A stretch of 64,000 nucleotides of DNA, taken from Strigops habroptila. Its lineage: Eukaryota > Chordata > Aves > Psittaciformes > Psittacidae. The stretch spans positions 40,572,744-40,636,743 of the forward strand of contig NC_044279.2 in NCBI RefSeq assembly GCF_004027225.2, given 5' to 3'. Numbering within the stretch: the first letter of the stretch is position 1; every line of letters begins with the position of its first letter. Position numbers and translations under genes: made by a program. Under the pieces are notes generated by a model. The model saw only the letters and a list, made by a program, of their open reading frames with translations, had not been told where the DNA came from and searched no databases. Positions 63,401-64,000 of this stretch are shown piece after piece.

Positions 63401-64000
63401 GATGGGTTTTGATCTGTCCAACAGCTGGGTAGCATTTTCCTTGAAAAAAAAAGAATAGGAAAAGACCTACTACTTTAGCTGCTGAGAATGTGTGCATGTG
63501 TGTGTAGGCTGCTCTAAATGAAACCTGGCTTACCTGACTCCAGCCTATGTGCATCAAGCTGTCAAGATGGAGGCAATATGCAGTATTGAAGAAAATGAAC
63601 TATACATTTCAAGAAGAGTATTTATGGACTTAGAGACTGAAAGATCTGCAGAGAACAGAACTAGGCAAAAGGGGTAAAGGAAGTTTTTGAAGAATTGAGG
63701 CATATAAAGGGCCTGCATGTATTTTTCAAGCCTATCTTTAGTACAAGGGCAGTGTTGTTCGCAGGCCATGGTCTCTCATCTTGAGAATCCCAAATAGACT
63801 GATGGGACTAGCAAATTACTGTTTAATAAAAGAAGTAGTTTTCATTGAGTGTTATTGGCAAAAAAGTCTTGACTTGGGGAATTTTACTTAATTTAATTTT
63901 TTGTCAAATTAACATAAAACTTTAATTACTGATTTGGATATTTAGGAAAAGAAGACACTTAAACAAACAGTTAGGAAAACACCTTTCCTCCCTCAGCTTA
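60435..64000. other. Intergenic region, no gene supported
   Basis: AT-rich sequence with a moderately GC block at about 62.0-62.5 kb. The 146-codon open frame there starts at GTG and resembles no family I know. No repeats are recognised. On human synteny E2F7 would lie further along, but I see none of its exons. Confidence 0.65.

Noticed and set aside
1-64000. CRISPR arrays, prophage, operons, tRNA or rRNA genes
   Set aside because: No spaced direct-repeat array, no clover-leaf or rRNA sequence recognised by eye, and the gene structure is clearly vertebrate nuclear.

Overview
The window is nuclear DNA of a bird. It contains spliced vertebrate genes with GT-AG introns, one CpG-island promoter, and several CR1 non-LTR retrotransposon fragments carrying the diagnostic ATTCTATG 3' end. 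The protein-coding exons are almost identical to the vertebrate proteins I know. I cannot name the species. No bacterial, phage, CRISPR or viral system is visible, and the many short ORFs of 60-180 codons read as chance ORFs, not genes.

Positions 1 to about 26,250 (+ strand) hold the 3' half of ZDHHC17 (HIP14), a Golgi/vesicle palmitoyltransferase. Nine coding exons join in frame to give 332 residues and a stop at 23237-23239. They carry the transmembrane segments, the DPG motif, the DHHC cysteine-rich domain, the TTxE motif and the C-terminal tail. The ankyrin-repeat half lies upstream of the window. A long 3' UTR follows, with several candidate poly(A) signals. The second intron in the window, 2641-10097, has AT-AC ends plus U12-type 5' splice-site and branch-point motifs, so it looks like a minor-spliceosome intron.

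Positions of about 26,250 to 30,010 are a short intergenic spacer between two convergent (tail-to-tail) genes. From about 39,100 down to 30,012 (- strand) lies the complete CSRP2 gene, which encodes a two-LIM cysteine- and glycine-rich protein of 194 residues. It has one non-coding 5' exon in a CpG island and five coding exons. All exon phases agree and all 16 LIM zinc ligands are present.

Positions of about 39,400 to 64,000 are intergenic or distal regulatory DNA. I see CR1 copies, microsatellites and some AT-rich stretches with homeodomain-type sites, but no exon I can support. The two genes are not functionally coupled. Their adjacency matches the ZDHHC17-CSRP2 order known on human 12q21, where E2F7 comes next, so this flank probably leads towards E2F7.

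The observations most worth following are the AT-AC intron, a possible intronic alternative last exon of ZDHHC17 at 20989 to about 21,230 with its own poly(A) signal, and a near-perfect 23-bp inverted repeat at 20142-20199.
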